NCBI GenBank assembly: GCA_001695595.3
Contig: MBPM02000125.1
Location: forward strand, 62,001-126,000
DNA length: 64,000 nucleotides
Direction: 5' to 3'
DNA from: Plasmopara viticola
Lineage: Eukaryota; Oomycota; Peronosporomycetes; Peronosporales; Peronosporaceae
This document shows, piece by piece, positions 12,284 to 25,812 of this stretch (position 1 is its first letter; each line of letters starts with the position of its first letter). The notes beneath the pieces are model-generated. The model saw only the letters and a list, made by a program, of their open reading frames with translations, did not search any database and was not told the DNA's origin. The position numbers and the translations under genes were made by a program.

Positions 12284-12486
12284 TTAAGATAAGAGCTCGT
12301 TGATGTGCTCGAGCACACCGTCGCCATTCTCCATCATCGTCGTGAAGAACCTGCGACGAAGGAAGAGCTTATTCGCCAGGATCCTCTTCTCAAAGTGTCC
12401 CTCCAACCTTAACCACGCATCGTGCGCATCCTTGGCCGAGCGATCCAGCGGCAGCTGCGAGTCCTCTATCGCCGCAGTGATTTAGC
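12284..12486 (-). pseudogene. Ty1/copia gag (UBN2-type) fragment
   Basis: Minus-strand translation from 12486 to the stop at 12284-12286 gives about 66 residues. They contain AHDAWLRLEGHFEKR and ANKLFLRRRFFTTMM followed by GVLEHINELLS, a pattern typical of copia-type gag (a Trp-x-x-Leu motif, then a hydrophobic block and an HIN motif). There is no intact ORF around it, no LTRs were recognised, and the rest of the polyprotein is not identifiable. A dead remnant. Confidence 0.6.
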
Positions 12487-15400
12487 ACCAGGGAGAATTG
12501 CAAATTTGGCCGTCTACGGGTAGTGCCAATTTCTCGTCCCCAGATAAAGTAGCAGATATTGCTTATACCGGTATCACTTACGTCCATCAGACCTGGAGCC
12601 GATTAAAAGACAAGATCTTACACGCTCAGTGGGTGTGCCACGAATCAAGGATGTCCGACATGACAATCAATTCAAAAATTACGCTGCAACTCGAGCTACT
12701 CTGCTTGAGATAATCAGAGCGGCTCAAATTGTAGCGCATGCCATACGCCGAACAATTGAGTCGCGGTTCAAACGGCAACATACGATCCAGCACATTTTCA
12801 ACACATCGGCTGGATGTCAAAAAAAGCAATTGCTTTTTTTGTGCTACTGTCTTTATATGCAATGGACAGGCTTGTACATTGCATATAAAGACAGTGACAT
12901 GCTTAATATCTTCCTCGCACCGACAGGTGAAACATTTCCACAGCCATGTCAGTATCGAAATGTCAAAGTGTAGAAGCCGCGTGTGCTTAGTTCAGTTGCA
13001 ATACAGCGTTTTAGGCGAGTTGTGTTTCTGAGTCAGCTTTAGCAGCGACTGAAGACATCTTGTGCCATTGTTCTATCCAAGGCGTCAGATTCTTTTGAGT
13101 CTTAAGCACCGACAAGGTTCTCGGATAGTACCCTTCAGTTTTGCGGAGCGCCTCCTGATCGTAAAAATATTGACTGTTTTATCGTATATCACGTTGCTGC
13201 TCTATGCAATACTTTTCTGCCTTAGGGTTCATCAGCCTCAGAAGTGTATTGGAACACATATGGTGCAGTAGAATCTGTTCGACTGGCTAGTCTCTAAATT
13301 CAATGGTCAAACTTAGTTAGTGTTGATACAACCGACATGGGCACAAAACAAGACATGCTATGTTCCTTATACCCGCGCACGAGCTCCGTAATCGAGTCGA
13401 AGTGGATTTATCACTTCACTCACGCCTTAAACATGTTGTGGTGGTTGGGTGGCGGCTGTAGTGATATGTATATGAGGCGCTTTCGCTTCATCCAAAAGTT
13501 GGTGTCTTCAGTCGAATATGTAGCGAAAACACGCGATTGATTGCTTGCAGCTAAGTAGTCGTTGCAATGATACGATGATCGTCAGCTAGGTAAGTGATCG
13601 ATCGTTAGAAAAATCTTTCGAGCACAGAGGTGCTGCCTTCATCACAATATGCATTCGATTATACAAGCCCTGCGCGAAAACATTGCCCTGCGTCGCATTT
13701 TGAAGTAGCTCGACACGTGATCAGATAGCGCGTCATGCAGCAGTTTATCATTCATCATTACCGCGGTAACTCCTCAAACTTAGCCTCTCTCTAGCTTTTT
13801 GTGATGCTTTCCGCAAAGAACACCAACGCCTTCGCGGCGTCCACCTATTTAAAATATATCACGGTCACCGTTACAATCGGCGTGTACAGATTGTATCGTT
13901 TGTTCACAAATACCTTTTCAATCTCGAGATCAATTACAAAACTGTCGAAGCGTTTTTCAATGCAAATTCGCCGACTTTTTTTACAAGCAGGTTTGCGAAG
14001 CCGCATTTTCCATGGCCTTTCTTTAATGTTTGAGATGGTCAAAAACCGTCTGGATTTAATTTGTCTGTGCTAATGCGCACCAATGCTATGTTGGATTCTT
14101 TTTCTAGCTATAATTTCTTTTCTGCAGCCCAGTCAATCCTAGATAGATGAATCATACGCACTTGCGCAGCTATTTAGCAAGGCTGAGAATGAACAAGTGT
14201 CGCTACCTTCAGGTGGCTCACTACAAAGTGATGTGAAGTCGATGGATGCCTACATCGCGCAAAGTAAACATCTAGAAAGTGCAAGCATGCTTAATGGATC
14301 TGACGTACTAGTAGAGACGTCGAACGATTTCACAAGTAGCCGTATCTCGATTCCAAGTCGATAGCCACGCTGCTCAGAAAAGTTGTCGAAAAAGAAGTGC
14401 GCTGAAGGAAAAACCAGCATGGACTTTGACATTTGAAGGAACGGGTAAGAATTCTTTCCACGCCAACTGAGAACAGCCCAACGACACCTTATATGTCGTG
14501 TGTGTGCAAATTGAAAATGCGAGTAGCGATGAGCAAGCATTTAACTCGATAGGTAGAGCACACGACCCAGTATGGATGGAGCCAGTCGGCGCAGCGAAGA
14601 GCCTACATGGGCTCTCGATGCAAGCCGAGTTGTCATATTACAGCAACAACCCATCGCTTCTTGGGGTATCTGCTTGGCCTGATTTATTTTCTTTAAGGCC
14701 CTGATACATCGCTTAATGATCATATTGATTGAATAAAGTCGTTAGGCTTGGCTAGCACTCATCATTAGTGGTTTAAGCTGTAAAACTTGGTCTGCGCATA
14801 TGTGCGCACATACGAAATGTGTCAGTGGGGTAATTTTTTTAGCTAATGATGGAAAGGGCCTTCGCATTTTCTTGGTAGAAGCAAGAGGTCAAGCTTGTAA
14901 TCTTAGCTCGGTTTCTAACACCATTAAGAGCGGCGGATTGCTATCCGCCCGACTCCAAAAGCTAGCAATAGTCTAAATTCCAAGACCGAATGTAAATTTT
15001 ATACCTCCAATATGTTTGGATCTTTAAAATCTCTATCACGCAGTCAATACTCAGCAAAGTAAATACATTTGTGTTTGATCATTGCACGATGAGATGCTTC
15101 TTTTAAATCCATCAGTACTAAGTAATGTTCCTCAAAGTGTATCACGGGTCTTATCATAACAACTAGTTTGAAGGTGTGCGCAACTTTGTAAAACTCTCCC
15201 CCATTACGCCTTGTACTCCTTGAGTTCTTGCACTTCAAACTTTCCTTTTCAGCTTTTAGTCTTACAGACACGACCGTTGTGGTACACAAGTTGCTTCTAA
15301 TAGCAAAACGAATATTCTCAGCAGCTTATTCCAAAACTTAGGTCAAATACCATTAATTTACCTTTTTGATTGCACCTAGAGTACATAAGAGGTCTTAAAC

Positions 15401-18400
15401 AGGCAGCATTTTTATCGACAAGCTCCCACAATCCGAATACCAAATGCGTAGCTGGCAAATTTGCGCTATACCGGTAGGTAGTAACCAGTCGCCCATAGAG
15501 AGCACTCGTGCAACGCGCATCATCACTTGTTTATATATGAGCAAGACCTAAGCCTTTAGACCGTGTACGACACGACAATCTCGGCTTTTCAGGGCGTTGG
15601 ATGTGCAGTGAGAACGATGATTGCCTGCGAATACGCGTGCGCACACGTTAGATGTGCTTTGCGTGCGAAATGTACAATTTAGTGGTTTATATTAGCTTCT
15701 AGCTGCAGGCTCGCGAGCTGACATATATACGTTGGTATATAATGTATTTACACATTTGCCTGGTAAGCCAAAGCTCATTACCAAAAGCCTCGGTGTAGTG
15801 TAAAAACACAAGATGCAATCACAATTGGTGTGTCGCTTGATCTTACTACTCGCGAGCCATAAGTTCGGGTTTGATGAACCGACTATAAATTTTCTGAGAG
15901 GCTACATCAGCTTCCATCGTTGTCTACGGCATTGGGATGCTTTCCTCGACGAGTGCTCAGTGCGGGGCCCTCGTAGCACTTCTAGCTCCGCAAGAACCTA
16001 CTTGAGTAAACAACCGCACTTGTTTAGTACCTCAAAAGAGCGGAGTGTTCTATACAAACCGTGGGAGTGATACTGATGCCTCCATAGATGATGAAAGTCG
16101 TGTGTAAACACAGCAATGAATTTGGAAGCGAATTTGTTTAGCTAGAAGCTTGTCATGTAGCTACACAACCATTGTCCGCAACATCCTCATCCCGTGAGTT
16201 CTGTCGTTTAAGAGCTCGAGATGATATCTGCCCGTGGGCTCAGCAGTATTAAATATGTAAACATAAAGTGTATCATTATCAATGGCGCCTACCATCTTGA
16301 TGAAAGGCGTCTACAGTGCCGAGAAATCGCGCTGAATAGGTCCAGTGTGTGCTCGAAGAGAACGCATCTCTATAATTTTACAGAGAAATGAATTCGATCC
16401 TGGCGACGGCGTCGCGCGAGAAGGCACTCCACATTGTAGTGGTGCTTCTCCTTTTGCATCTAGAAACCTAAGAGAAGTGATACTTCAATGTGGAACACTA
16501 AGTTGTTTTCATCATGATGCCGCTCAAGAATTAGCTTTTGTAGACGCAACCCTGAAGCTGGCGAACAATAATGCCGACCACATTGATGATCGTCACCAGG
16601 ATATGCACTGGGCACCTCAAGCTCATGATGTCCAGATCTCGTTTGACCCGATCACGAGCTTCCAGCGCATAGTCGCGTCGCTCTGCGAGAAAGTTTCTCG
16701 GCTCGTACCTCTCAAGATGGAGGATTTGGTACTTCGTTTCCAGTATTAAACTCTAGTACATCTGCTGGGTCAGCCTTCCGCTACTGAACTTCGTATGACT
16801 CGATGCCAACACTTTTGCGTTCAACTTCCGCACACACATGGAAGGCCATCGTTTTGACTTGCAATTCCTTTTTTTTAGCCTAACTACCAACCAGCGGATA
16901 GTGCACTGTTGGCATATCCAATCTGGTGCCAAGATCCTTAATACTCATACAAGGACGGTCTCGCATTGGGAAAACTAGTTTCTAAAAGAACGTTTAAAAT
17001 GCTGCTATTTCGACATCGTCGACAGATCCAGCGCAACAATTCAATCAGCCATATTGCTCGATTGTTCAACAAAGACCAACGATATAAGTGTTGCCTGTCG
17101 AGTCCCTGGACAGGCCAAACACAAGATTAATACTAATGGACTGTCAACCAACTCATATCACAGGAGTGACCTCGTCTCTGTCGGATCAAATTTGTATCGT
17201 GTATGCGTGAGATGGCTTGTTATGTTTCGTACGTGCCTTCAGACACTAAGTCGTTCAGTCCCAAAGTATTGAGCTATTTACGCCTTGCGTTAGTATGACT
17301 GAAACGAGCTGCTCGCCTATGCCTTTTCTATCACGCCTTAAAGCACGACTTATAAACGGGAAGGCAATGCGAGAATTAGCGAGTCGATTTACGTACAGCG
17401 GTGCGAAAACATTATTCAATGCAAGTCTTACGTGCGGAAGGATGATGTGAAATGTCAATTGATTATTTATTTGAGCACACTTTGTGCACATCGTGGAGAC
17501 AATGCAAATAGCTCACTCAGTCTGACAATTAAAATGTGAATTATCTGAAGTGATTATGTCTTGACTCGTGCCGAGCACAAAAGAACCTCAATTGGAGCCC
17601 ATCAAGCGAGGGTATCGTTCTGAGATATTTGACTGTCGGAGTCTAAACTTTTGTTGAACACAATTGAGAAACAGCACGACTACTGCGTAACCGCCGACAA
17701 TGTCGAGCAAAGCTGACAGATGAGTCGCTTTGCTCAATTGTTTAACAAAGCCACAGTAGCTGTTTGGCATACCATTCGCATTTTAGTCTGCTGCAGCTTT
17801 TCTTATATCCTCAAAGTAGACAAGACTATCCCGACAGGCTTGTGGTCGGGGGCTATCGTGTTAGTATGACTGACACACTAGTGTCCTTCATTTTTTTGGC
17901 AGTGGGTGTATGGCCTTACTAAAAACCAAAGGTATTGTGATGCAAAAATTAATCAACAGGATGGCTTCCAGAGGAAGTTCGTCCCATAAAATAACGCTTT
18001 TGTGTTCATCTGTGTTTTTACTCTAACAAAATAATAACCCAAATTATATCAACAAATTGCAATGCGCTTATATTTGACCTTTCAGTTGCCAAAAGTTCTA
18101 GCACGCACGCGGAAGGGAGCCTACCACAGTAAAGGTGCCCACGGCCAATTTGTTGGCGGTGTCGCCAAACATTTATTAAAGATAAAAGTTTAGAGGGCAG
18201 ATAAGTTGCGCTCAAAAAATACGTCGAGGCACAATAGCTATTGTTGTACTCTTCTTTAGTCGTTGACAGCGTGTCAAATCGGAACTGCTTCTGATATAAC
18301 CTTTTTTGCGTAGGAATCTAATACTGAAGCATTATATCGAGTTGCTATCTATGACGAGTTTGAAAATCTCCCCCGTGGCCTCAATCCGAGAAAAAAAATC

Positions 18401-20094
18401 GAACTTTTTCCAAATTACTCTCACCAACAATTCGTTCTTGCGCTTCTATCGTCAATTTAAATACAGTTAAATTAATATGCGTATCAAAGAAGAGAATCAG
18501 ATAGACTCCCACGACGGTGCATGGCTTTTACTGCAACTTTTCTCGCTTCGAATACGGCACATCAAATTCAGTTTCTCTTTGCTCAAAGGTAGTGCGCACA
18601 CCAGCTGTTATTTCTGTTACCGGCTGGCTCGGCCAGTTTCGGACAAATAGTGCTGAGGGTAGTAACAAAATTACGTTTTACTCACAAAATACATAATTTG
18701 CTTCAATTGAGAAATTAAAATGTGTGTCAATTACACATTAAACTTCTCACATATACAGTATTAGGTTCTTCGTCAATGCCTTCCCCCCAAGTTCCTCTAT
18801 GTATCGAGGGCTTCTTGTACAAGTTTGCATGCGCTTAGCAACATGCCGCTAGAAAACGCTTCGATACATATCTCAAGTATATTTTAACTAAGTTACAAGT
18901 AAAAAATAAGGTCAACACTAAGCTCGAACAATGCATGTCTTCCATCCAAACTATAGTAATTCAGAAGAGATCAGTTGACTTTGGTAGACTCAAAGGCTTG
19001 GCTGAGTACACCTAGAACCCAATGGGGGCTTACCCTGTTGCGCGAGAGTAGGTGCGAAGGACGAAAGGTCTTAAAGCTCAATGGCGTTTTTACCCGCGGC
19101 ATATAAAGTCGGTCTAACATCAACGTTATTCTTATTATAAGTTTATTGCAGATACATACGAAGAGTTGTATGAGTGTTTGGCTTCGCTCCCTCTATTCTT
19201 TCCGATGCCCGAAGACGGCAGTGTCTTAATACTTTTGGGAAAAACATATTCGACATGCATTTCACAGGACGGTAGTAGATTCTACCAGCACCTCCTGAGC
19301 TTGGGCATTTTATTGGTAAAATATGCACTACGTAGTCGCTAATTGAGCAGTCTTTAATGCAGAGACAGCCGTTTTGCTTGCCTGTTTGGCCTTCGTTAAA
19401 TGACCAGGTCGACTAGCAAGTTTCTGTCGATTAATGAATCCACTCATTAATAGTGATTTAAGTCTTGGTGGGATTACTTCGAGCCATACAAACACTCATG
19501 TTTTTTTATTTAAATAGTGGCTTGCCGCTTAAACGAAGCCATCAACGATTGATGGCTCTCGGAGCTCAAGACGGTATTAATGCTCATTTGATGCTTCTAA
19601 GGTCAGCTTAGACGGGATATTGCTCACGCCATTAATGCAATAGCCAATTTAGTTGTTTATTACAAATAAGTCGATAATTCCTGCAATACATTGCATAAGT
19701 TTGTTCTTAAAAGCTTAACTCTGCGAAATGTCGTTCGCCAAAAAGTCGTGTAAATACTTTTGCACTCCTCCTTAGTGTCTGAGAGTCCCTAGTAATGTCT
19801 AACATCTTAAGTATTATGTGCCCGGCTGCTAAATATACCTCATTTTTAATCAGCCGCATCGATTTACAAAGGGTATGTGCTCGACAAAACAGTTGTGAGG
19901 CTCCTTGTCGCTTTTCTCGAGACCTATCTTGTAAGGCGTAGGTCTTTGTCAATAACAGGGTTTGGGGGAGTAGTTAGTCCAGTGGTAATAAACGTAAAAA
20001 CTGTTACCCTCAGTCTCGTTAGAGCGTTCAGTATCATTTGATATCGTCGTCTTGAGCGCGCGTTCAGCATGAAAGAGTTGCTACTTGATCAAAG
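12487..20094. other. Long gene-poor, degraded region
   Basis: About 7.6 kb with no supported gene on either strand. All open frames are shorter than 140 codons, without recognisable domains and with irregular codon use. Only the paired palindromes at 12819-12895 stand out. This looks like old transposon debris, but I could not assign families. Confidence 0.5.
12819..12895. repeat. Two adjacent perfect palindromes / hairpins
   Basis: The first is a 22-bp uninterrupted palindrome at 12819-12840: seven A, GCAATTGC, seven T. The second has 19-bp perfect arms, ACTGTCTTTATATGCAATG at 12846-12864 and its reverse complement at 12877-12895, around a 12-base loop (GACAGGCTTGTA). Only five bases separate them. 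The perfect arms in otherwise decayed DNA suggest a recent origin or selection. No coding context is present. Confidence 0.85.
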
Positions 20095-20361
20095 TTGAAT
20101 GACCAGGCTAGCTTTGCTAAAGCTGGCAGAGCGATAATTACTCCTGAGCTTTTTCTTATTGTTCTTATTAGAAGGTGTTTCGAGCCTTATACAATTCAAG
20201 ATCTTTGCTTAAAAGTTGGCTTGCCAATGTTTACCCAGCTAAGGATGGTGAACTACCAGACGTGGAACCGGTCATACATAATGTCGTTTCCCGGGTCAAA
20301 ATATCCAAAAGAACATTTGTATTTTAGTATATATGAAGTCCATGTCAAATTTGCGGTGTAG
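20095..20361 (+). pseudogene. Possible Harbinger-like transposase N-terminal scrap
   Basis: About 88 codons are open on the plus strand. The segment PELFLIVLIRRCFEPYTIQDL followed by a MVNY...W block resembles the N-terminal region of PIF/Harbinger nucleases, where a hydrophobic stretch ending in RR is followed by a helix and a Val-Asn-Tyr motif. No DDE motifs lie downstream and no terminal repeats were seen, so this is a tentative family guess. Confidence 0.3.
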
Positions 20362-20633
20362 ATAAATACTTTTCTCGGTTTAATATGTTACACGCATTTT
20401 GAATGCTCACATTTGTTGGGTCGACTATGAAGGAATTTTAAGAACCCATCGGGTGTTGCAACACCATATATTATGGCACAATTCATTCATTGTCCTAATT
20501 TCAATAAAACGACAGTACTCGGTTTCGGGGAGTTGACAAAAAGAGTACAAGGTCCAAAGACCACTGCTAAATGCATATTAGTGTTGGCGGCGGATTTCGG
20601 TGACTTCGATCTTGGCTTCGTTTTTTTTTTTTT

Positions 20634-20975
20634 CAGGGTTAGAAGGAAGTCATCAATGCGGTGCTCACCTCTATCGTAGATCTTGGTTTCTCGGAGGCCA
20701 AGGACATCGACGCGGTAGCGCCGGAGATCTTCGGAGAGTGTTTCGTGCTTCTTGCGCTTCGAACCTAGAGAATTCACATTAAAGGAGCCAATCCGGATGC
20801 GGTTGGCGCGGTTAAGGGCGTGGAAGGGGGTTTGGTCTGGTGCTGGAGACCGTCGCGTCGAGGGTGAGGCTCGTTAGAGACCTGCAGATGCCCGAGAGCA
20901 CCTGCCCGAAGCGCGCGAGCATTTAGCCCCCGCGCTTGGAAGGAGGGCGTCACCCCAACCTTTTCCGAAAATCAA
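20634..20975 (-). mobile_element. 5' LINE fragment with the start of the AP-endonuclease ORF, ending in an A-tract
   Basis: On the minus strand the fragment starts near 20975 with the same 135-140 bp head as the short elements at 8743-9059 and 43422-43741 (GGGGTGACGCCCTCC...). It then diverges and encodes IRIGS, NVNSLGSKRKKHETLSEDL and VDVLGLRETKIYD, the start of the apurinic-type endonuclease domain of non-LTR retrotransposons. At 20633 it ends in 13 A (T at 20621-20633 on the plus strand). The A-run after only about 340 bases suggests a prematurely polyadenylated transcript was reinserted, or truncation at an internal A-run. Target-site duplications are not clear. Confidence 0.75.
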
Positions 20976-23900
20976 TCTTTGTAACGAGACTATTAGTATT
21001 CCTTGGAGTAAAGCAGATAAGTGATCCGCGAATTTTCTAATCATGGACAAATCTTAAAATTTTAAATTGACACTTCCTAAAACGCAAACGCTAAAACAAC
21101 CCCACTGCACCTGGTAGCACTTGTTATCAGACTTTTCACCTTTGTTTAGAATGTAGTGTTATGATCAGTTGCCTCACGATTTACTGTACAGGCTTAACAG
21201 GCTGACATGTTAGAGCATCTTTGACAACAGATGACAGAGTCATCAAAGCGAATGGCGCCAGTGTCGGAGCCATCTGCCACGTCTAAGCTGAATCTGCTCA
21301 AGTTGGGCGTAAAGACGGTCAAAGAAAAAAGGAGAGAATTGTCATTTCTGTAAATGAGAAATAGAAAAGCTCATGATGGCCGCTTTGGTGCGAATAAATA
21401 GAGAGTGGCGCTTGCTGACTCGAAAATTTATAGCTTAGACAACAATTCATGACTTACATGACCTCAATCGAAAGTACATTTTCTACCTTAAGTAAACTTA
21501 AGCGTCAGCTGGTGAAAATCCTTTCAGTACCCAACTGTGTGTACCGTGCTCGGTCATGCTCTGCCTCAATGGCGGACTTTGTCTGTGAATTACAGTTTCT
21601 GCCGACCGTTATAGCCAGTAACTTTCTTTTTGACGATAAATTTTGCTAACGTTGATGAAATCGAATCTCTGAGCTGCTGGTCATCACATGTTTACCTGTC
21701 ATTTTTTTCTCATTATTGCAACTTATCACTTGCGGCTGAGCAGCTCTCTGTGCTAACTTAGCATGCCGAAAATGAACTTGGATTTATCGAGAAAAGGAGA
21801 ATTAATGGTAGATTGTGCTTGGGCTCGAAGGCTCCGTGCTTCCCTCGAAAAGCATTTCTGCAAGCCATGGTCTACCCTTGTCAGCTTCAAGGTCTCAATC
21901 TATAACGCTCATTGCTTCATTATTTAATAAAATCACGCTTAGCTGAGGCGTTGTAAGCAAACCAACGTGCTATATATCATAATGTTAGAAATGAACACTG
22001 ATGGTTTCGAGAAAAGGTGTATGATAATGAAGTGGCACGTAAACAATACCATTCGCAAATTGCCATGAGTGGCATTGTCGACTTTAAGCAAAGACATCAA
22101 GGGCGAGGCCCTTCCCTTGCACATAGAGTGGCCTGTTATTCACTAAGCAACGCTCTTTGTGAAAAGCGTTCGCAGCATACAAGCTGGCTGTTGGCTATGG
22201 CACCCGCGGCGCTACCTTTATGATGCATGTTAAGGTACTTGGCGGGAGTTTGCTGAAATCACCTCTTCGCTGAAGGCAATGTAAATATCCATACGCCGGT
22301 GCACTATCATTCTTAGGCGAGTACGGTGAGATGAAGGCGACGCTAATGCTCAACGAGCAGCCCGGATTGGATTATCGTAGTCATGAAGCGTGTAATATAG
22401 GCATGTCGGTGAATAGTGTTAGTGCTCAGCTATGTACTCTGATTTAGCAGAAATATGGCAAAAGACGAGGCAAGATAAGCCCTGAACCTTTTTTTTTGTG
22501 AGTGCACTGCTTGAGCTAGGCAAAAAGTCTATGATAGAGACTCAAGAAATATAAAAGACCAACCGCAATGATGAAGTGGTTATTCTACTTTAATTCGGGT
22601 CATTTTTGGGATGAAGCGGCCTAGGAAAAAACAGCTTACGCTCCTAAATGCTTTAGTGCGATGCCTATGGCAGAAATGAACGCGTCATACACTACACCAA
22701 GCAGTCTTTCTAGATCCAGCAGAAACACGATCACTGCGTGTAACATGCATTCTTTGTGCTCACAAACGCCACTTGATGATGATACTCTTTAGCCCAGTCT
22801 GTAATAGATCGGACCGAAGCCTATCACTTCTGCGTGATTTAAACTATACTTGCATAAGTGGTTGACAATACCTTCGAAATCTGTTGGCCTTATATTCCAG
22901 AATGGCCTCGACTTAAGCGGTTTCCGCCTAGAGGCCACATTTCAAATTAAACACCACGAAAAGGATTTTTCACAGTCATGTCATTTGTGTACAGCCTACT
23001 TACTCACAAGCACTCAAGTCCGGCTTTTAAATGGAGAATGTTACTTTTTCCTATCCGCCCTCTCGTGTCCTGCACGACCGCGGGCAAAATGTCATCAAAG
23101 TTTTTGTGTGCATACGCGTTGCGGAGTCTAAGGAATTGCGTCACCCGACAATTAATCGCGTCAAAAGCATTTGTTAGGCCTTGGACCATGACTAATCACT
23201 CAAACCCTAATGGTTTTTAAGTGCTTGCCGCGATTAATAGATTGTCACTCTTTTATATTTCAATAATTGTCGTCTAAGTCTAGTGCACTCTGCGTTATAC
23301 ACTCCGCTAGATTGTGTTTGGTCATATCCTCAGTGGGCAATTTTGCCAGAGCGGTGATCGCATCTAGCATATTGAACCGTGTACATAGCAACACTTGTCA
23401 ATAAGCTATCTGGCACGGACTGTCGAAGTGGGAGACTAACTCCACTGAGCCATTTTTGCCTTGGACTTGCACGCTATCAAGCGTACACTGGTTCATGGGT
23501 AGATAACACGCAGTAATTGCATCGTTGACGGTCAGGTGTAGCAGGCGGTAGCGCCGAAGGTGAATCTCGTGCGTTCGCTTCCCATACGACGCGAATTGGG
23601 GTGCTTAAGGCTATCAAATAACTGAACCATCCATGACAAGGCCTAAGTATGCGCCCAAAGAATCCAGGTTTACCTGCTAGACATCAAGTCATTCATGATC
23701 TATAAAACCATGCGTCACTTTGCACTGCAAAAAAGTCGACTAATCTCTCGCATAGAATGGCCAATTAGTCCTAATTTCTTGCGAAGAAGAATTTGAGGCC
23801 AACCATACTATTGTGTTATTGTCTCGCCCAGACTATGAGCTAGCTCGTACTACAGCTGAAGCCTCGTCTGGACTGAGTTTGTGTTCGTGGTGTGTATGTG

Positions 23901-24430
23901 CAGGACAATATGTGCGTAGCCCTGCTTAAGGTTCTCGGAGGAGACTCGGGCCAAAAACTATCGGCTTGGTTAAACGCGAGGCTACATCGGCTCTCAACGG
24001 GGCCCGGGCTGTTAAGTTGCAGCCCTGGTCAAGTTGATTTATTATTTGTAGTTGCTTCGTACGATGAGATTTTAACTTTACTTGGGTTCACGATATATCG
24101 TGTGGTGGCCATTTCGATCGAGAGGACGTATAATCAATGTTGGTGGTTCGAGCTAAGGAAAGGGGTCTGCACATACGTTTGCGAGTGCAAAGTGCGATGA
24201 CCGATGGAGCATTCGCCAAGTACGGCCGCACCATTGGAAAACTTGCCGAGGCGATTAATTAATTGTTATGAATCTTGTGCCCGGCTTTCCGATGGACTTG
24301 GCCAGTTCCAATTTTTTGAGAATTTTATACAAAACTCGATGTACCTTGATAAAAGTGGTACATGTGCTTAGGGCTATTATGATTCTGGTCCGTGTACCAC
24401 ACAGAAGTGTACTTCCGAAAAGGAAAGTTA
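20976..24430. other. Gene-poor, degraded region
   Basis: About 3.5 kb with only short unsupported frames on both strands. No recognisable transposon protein, RNA gene or array repeat was found. The part nearest 24430 should hold the promoter of the following gene, but I see no defined element. Confidence 0.45.
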
Positions 24431-25615
24431 ATGGAAACTCGTGTCACACGTGACCACCTCCTGCTCGAAAGATTTGGGGAGAATGAGCAAATTGCCGGAA
24501 CGCAGCACAAGAACGAAGAGAACGAGAATTGGGAGAAAGAGGCACAGAAGCGACATGCTATGATCCGGCAATCGCGGCGTCACAATTGGCAACCCAAGTA
24601 CGAGCTGGAATTTGGACTGCAAGCCATCGAGCGAGACCCTGTCTCGAACGACGTGCTGCTGGCTATGTGCGGATTCTGCAAGGCATTTGGACGTGAGGGG
24701 AAGTATGACCAGACGGTACAACAGGACCAAAAGTTTGGCAAAGACACAAAGAAGCGACGAAGGCGCTCTCTCACCACTACTAAGTTTTTCCGCGCCTTTC
24801 GAATCGACAATATTCGCAGTCATTTGCAAGGAGCGCATCCACGGCGATGGGTAGAGTACGATCTTCTTCCTAAGCAAGGAAATGTGCGGGCTCGCTTTTT
24901 GCAGCGCGAATTGCAGGCCTATGACCAACTCCCGATAGAAGTGCTTGAAGGCCCGGCGTTTAATACAGAATCAGAAACAACATACGTACAAACACAGCAG
25001 CCGGCCCACGCTTCGGCAATTAGCGAAGAAGAGCATGTGGTATCACAGTCCGCACATATCGGGCACATCTCGGCTGGTAAAGGTGACCAAAATAATTTGC
25101 AAATAGCGGCGTCCTTGGTAAGTTTGGTAATCATTTGCTAAAATTTTTACTCATTAAGATGGTTGCATTTTAAATGCTTGTAAATGTGCGGTGTTTTAAG
25201 GATTACACCGGTACGTCAGCCGTTTTTCTTCTCGCACCTCAGCCAGGTTCACTAATCAGTATGAATCACGGAAACACCTGTAGCCTTAGGTGCTGATTCG
25301 AGTGCGGCGGTATCAGCGAATGCTCGCGATACATATATTGAGCATGGAAAACATTTGGCCGAGCGGATTGCTTTAGACCGTGAGAGACTAGAATTTGAAA
25401 AAATGCGCTTTGATAAGGAGGTCGAGCTGCGCGAGCGCGAGCTGGCGCTTCGAGAGAAGCATATGGATCAGCAGATTGCTATGCAAAAAAAAATGTGCGA
25501 CGCAAACCGCGAAAACGCACAGATTGAAAGCGCAAAATTTTACCGCCTAGCCGAGGTCTTACGAGACGCGATTACAAAATCCCAAAATTTCTCGGAAGCG
25601 GCCTCCGTGGTGTAG
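24431..25615 (+). CDS. BED-like zinc-finger / coiled-coil protein, function unknown
   Basis: Two exons, 24431-25076 and 25290-25615, join across a 213-bp GT...AG intron (donor GCTG/GTAAAG, acceptor CCTTAG/GTGC) and give 323 aa. A nearer GTAAGT at 25118 would not keep frame with the second exon, so the earlier donor is preferred. Residues about 67-150 contain MCGFCKAFGRE and later NIRSHLQGAHPRRW, a C-x2-C...H-x4-H arrangement with aromatic surroundings, like BED-type DNA-binding fingers. A Lys/Arg-rich patch (KKRRRRS) lies between them and may be a nuclear signal. The second exon is a charged coiled coil (ERLEFEKMRFDKEVELRERE) followed by a leucine-containing tail. I recall similar proteins as a multicopy hypothetical family in Phytophthora, some probably transposon-derived. 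Start: first ATG in the open frame; an upstream exon cannot be excluded. Confidence 0.75.
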
Positions 25616-25812
25616 AAACAGATTTTCTTCAAAGAATAGGTTTTATAGAGGTGTTCCTGATATTACTGAGGCGACTCTGTACTTATTTACGCGTTTCCAG
25701 GCCTAAAGCAAGCACTTAAGCAAACAGATATTTTGATTGTAGTTAATCAGGCGCGACTTACTATTTATTACAAGTGTCTTCAAGCGTCAACGATAGCTGT
25801 CTTCGAAGATTT

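Noticed and set aside
15813..16070. Possible small secreted effector (hydrophobic start MQSQLVCRLILLLAS)
   Set aside because: There is no convincing signal-peptide cleavage site, no RXLR or LFLAK-type motif, and it sits among decayed DNA with random-looking codons.
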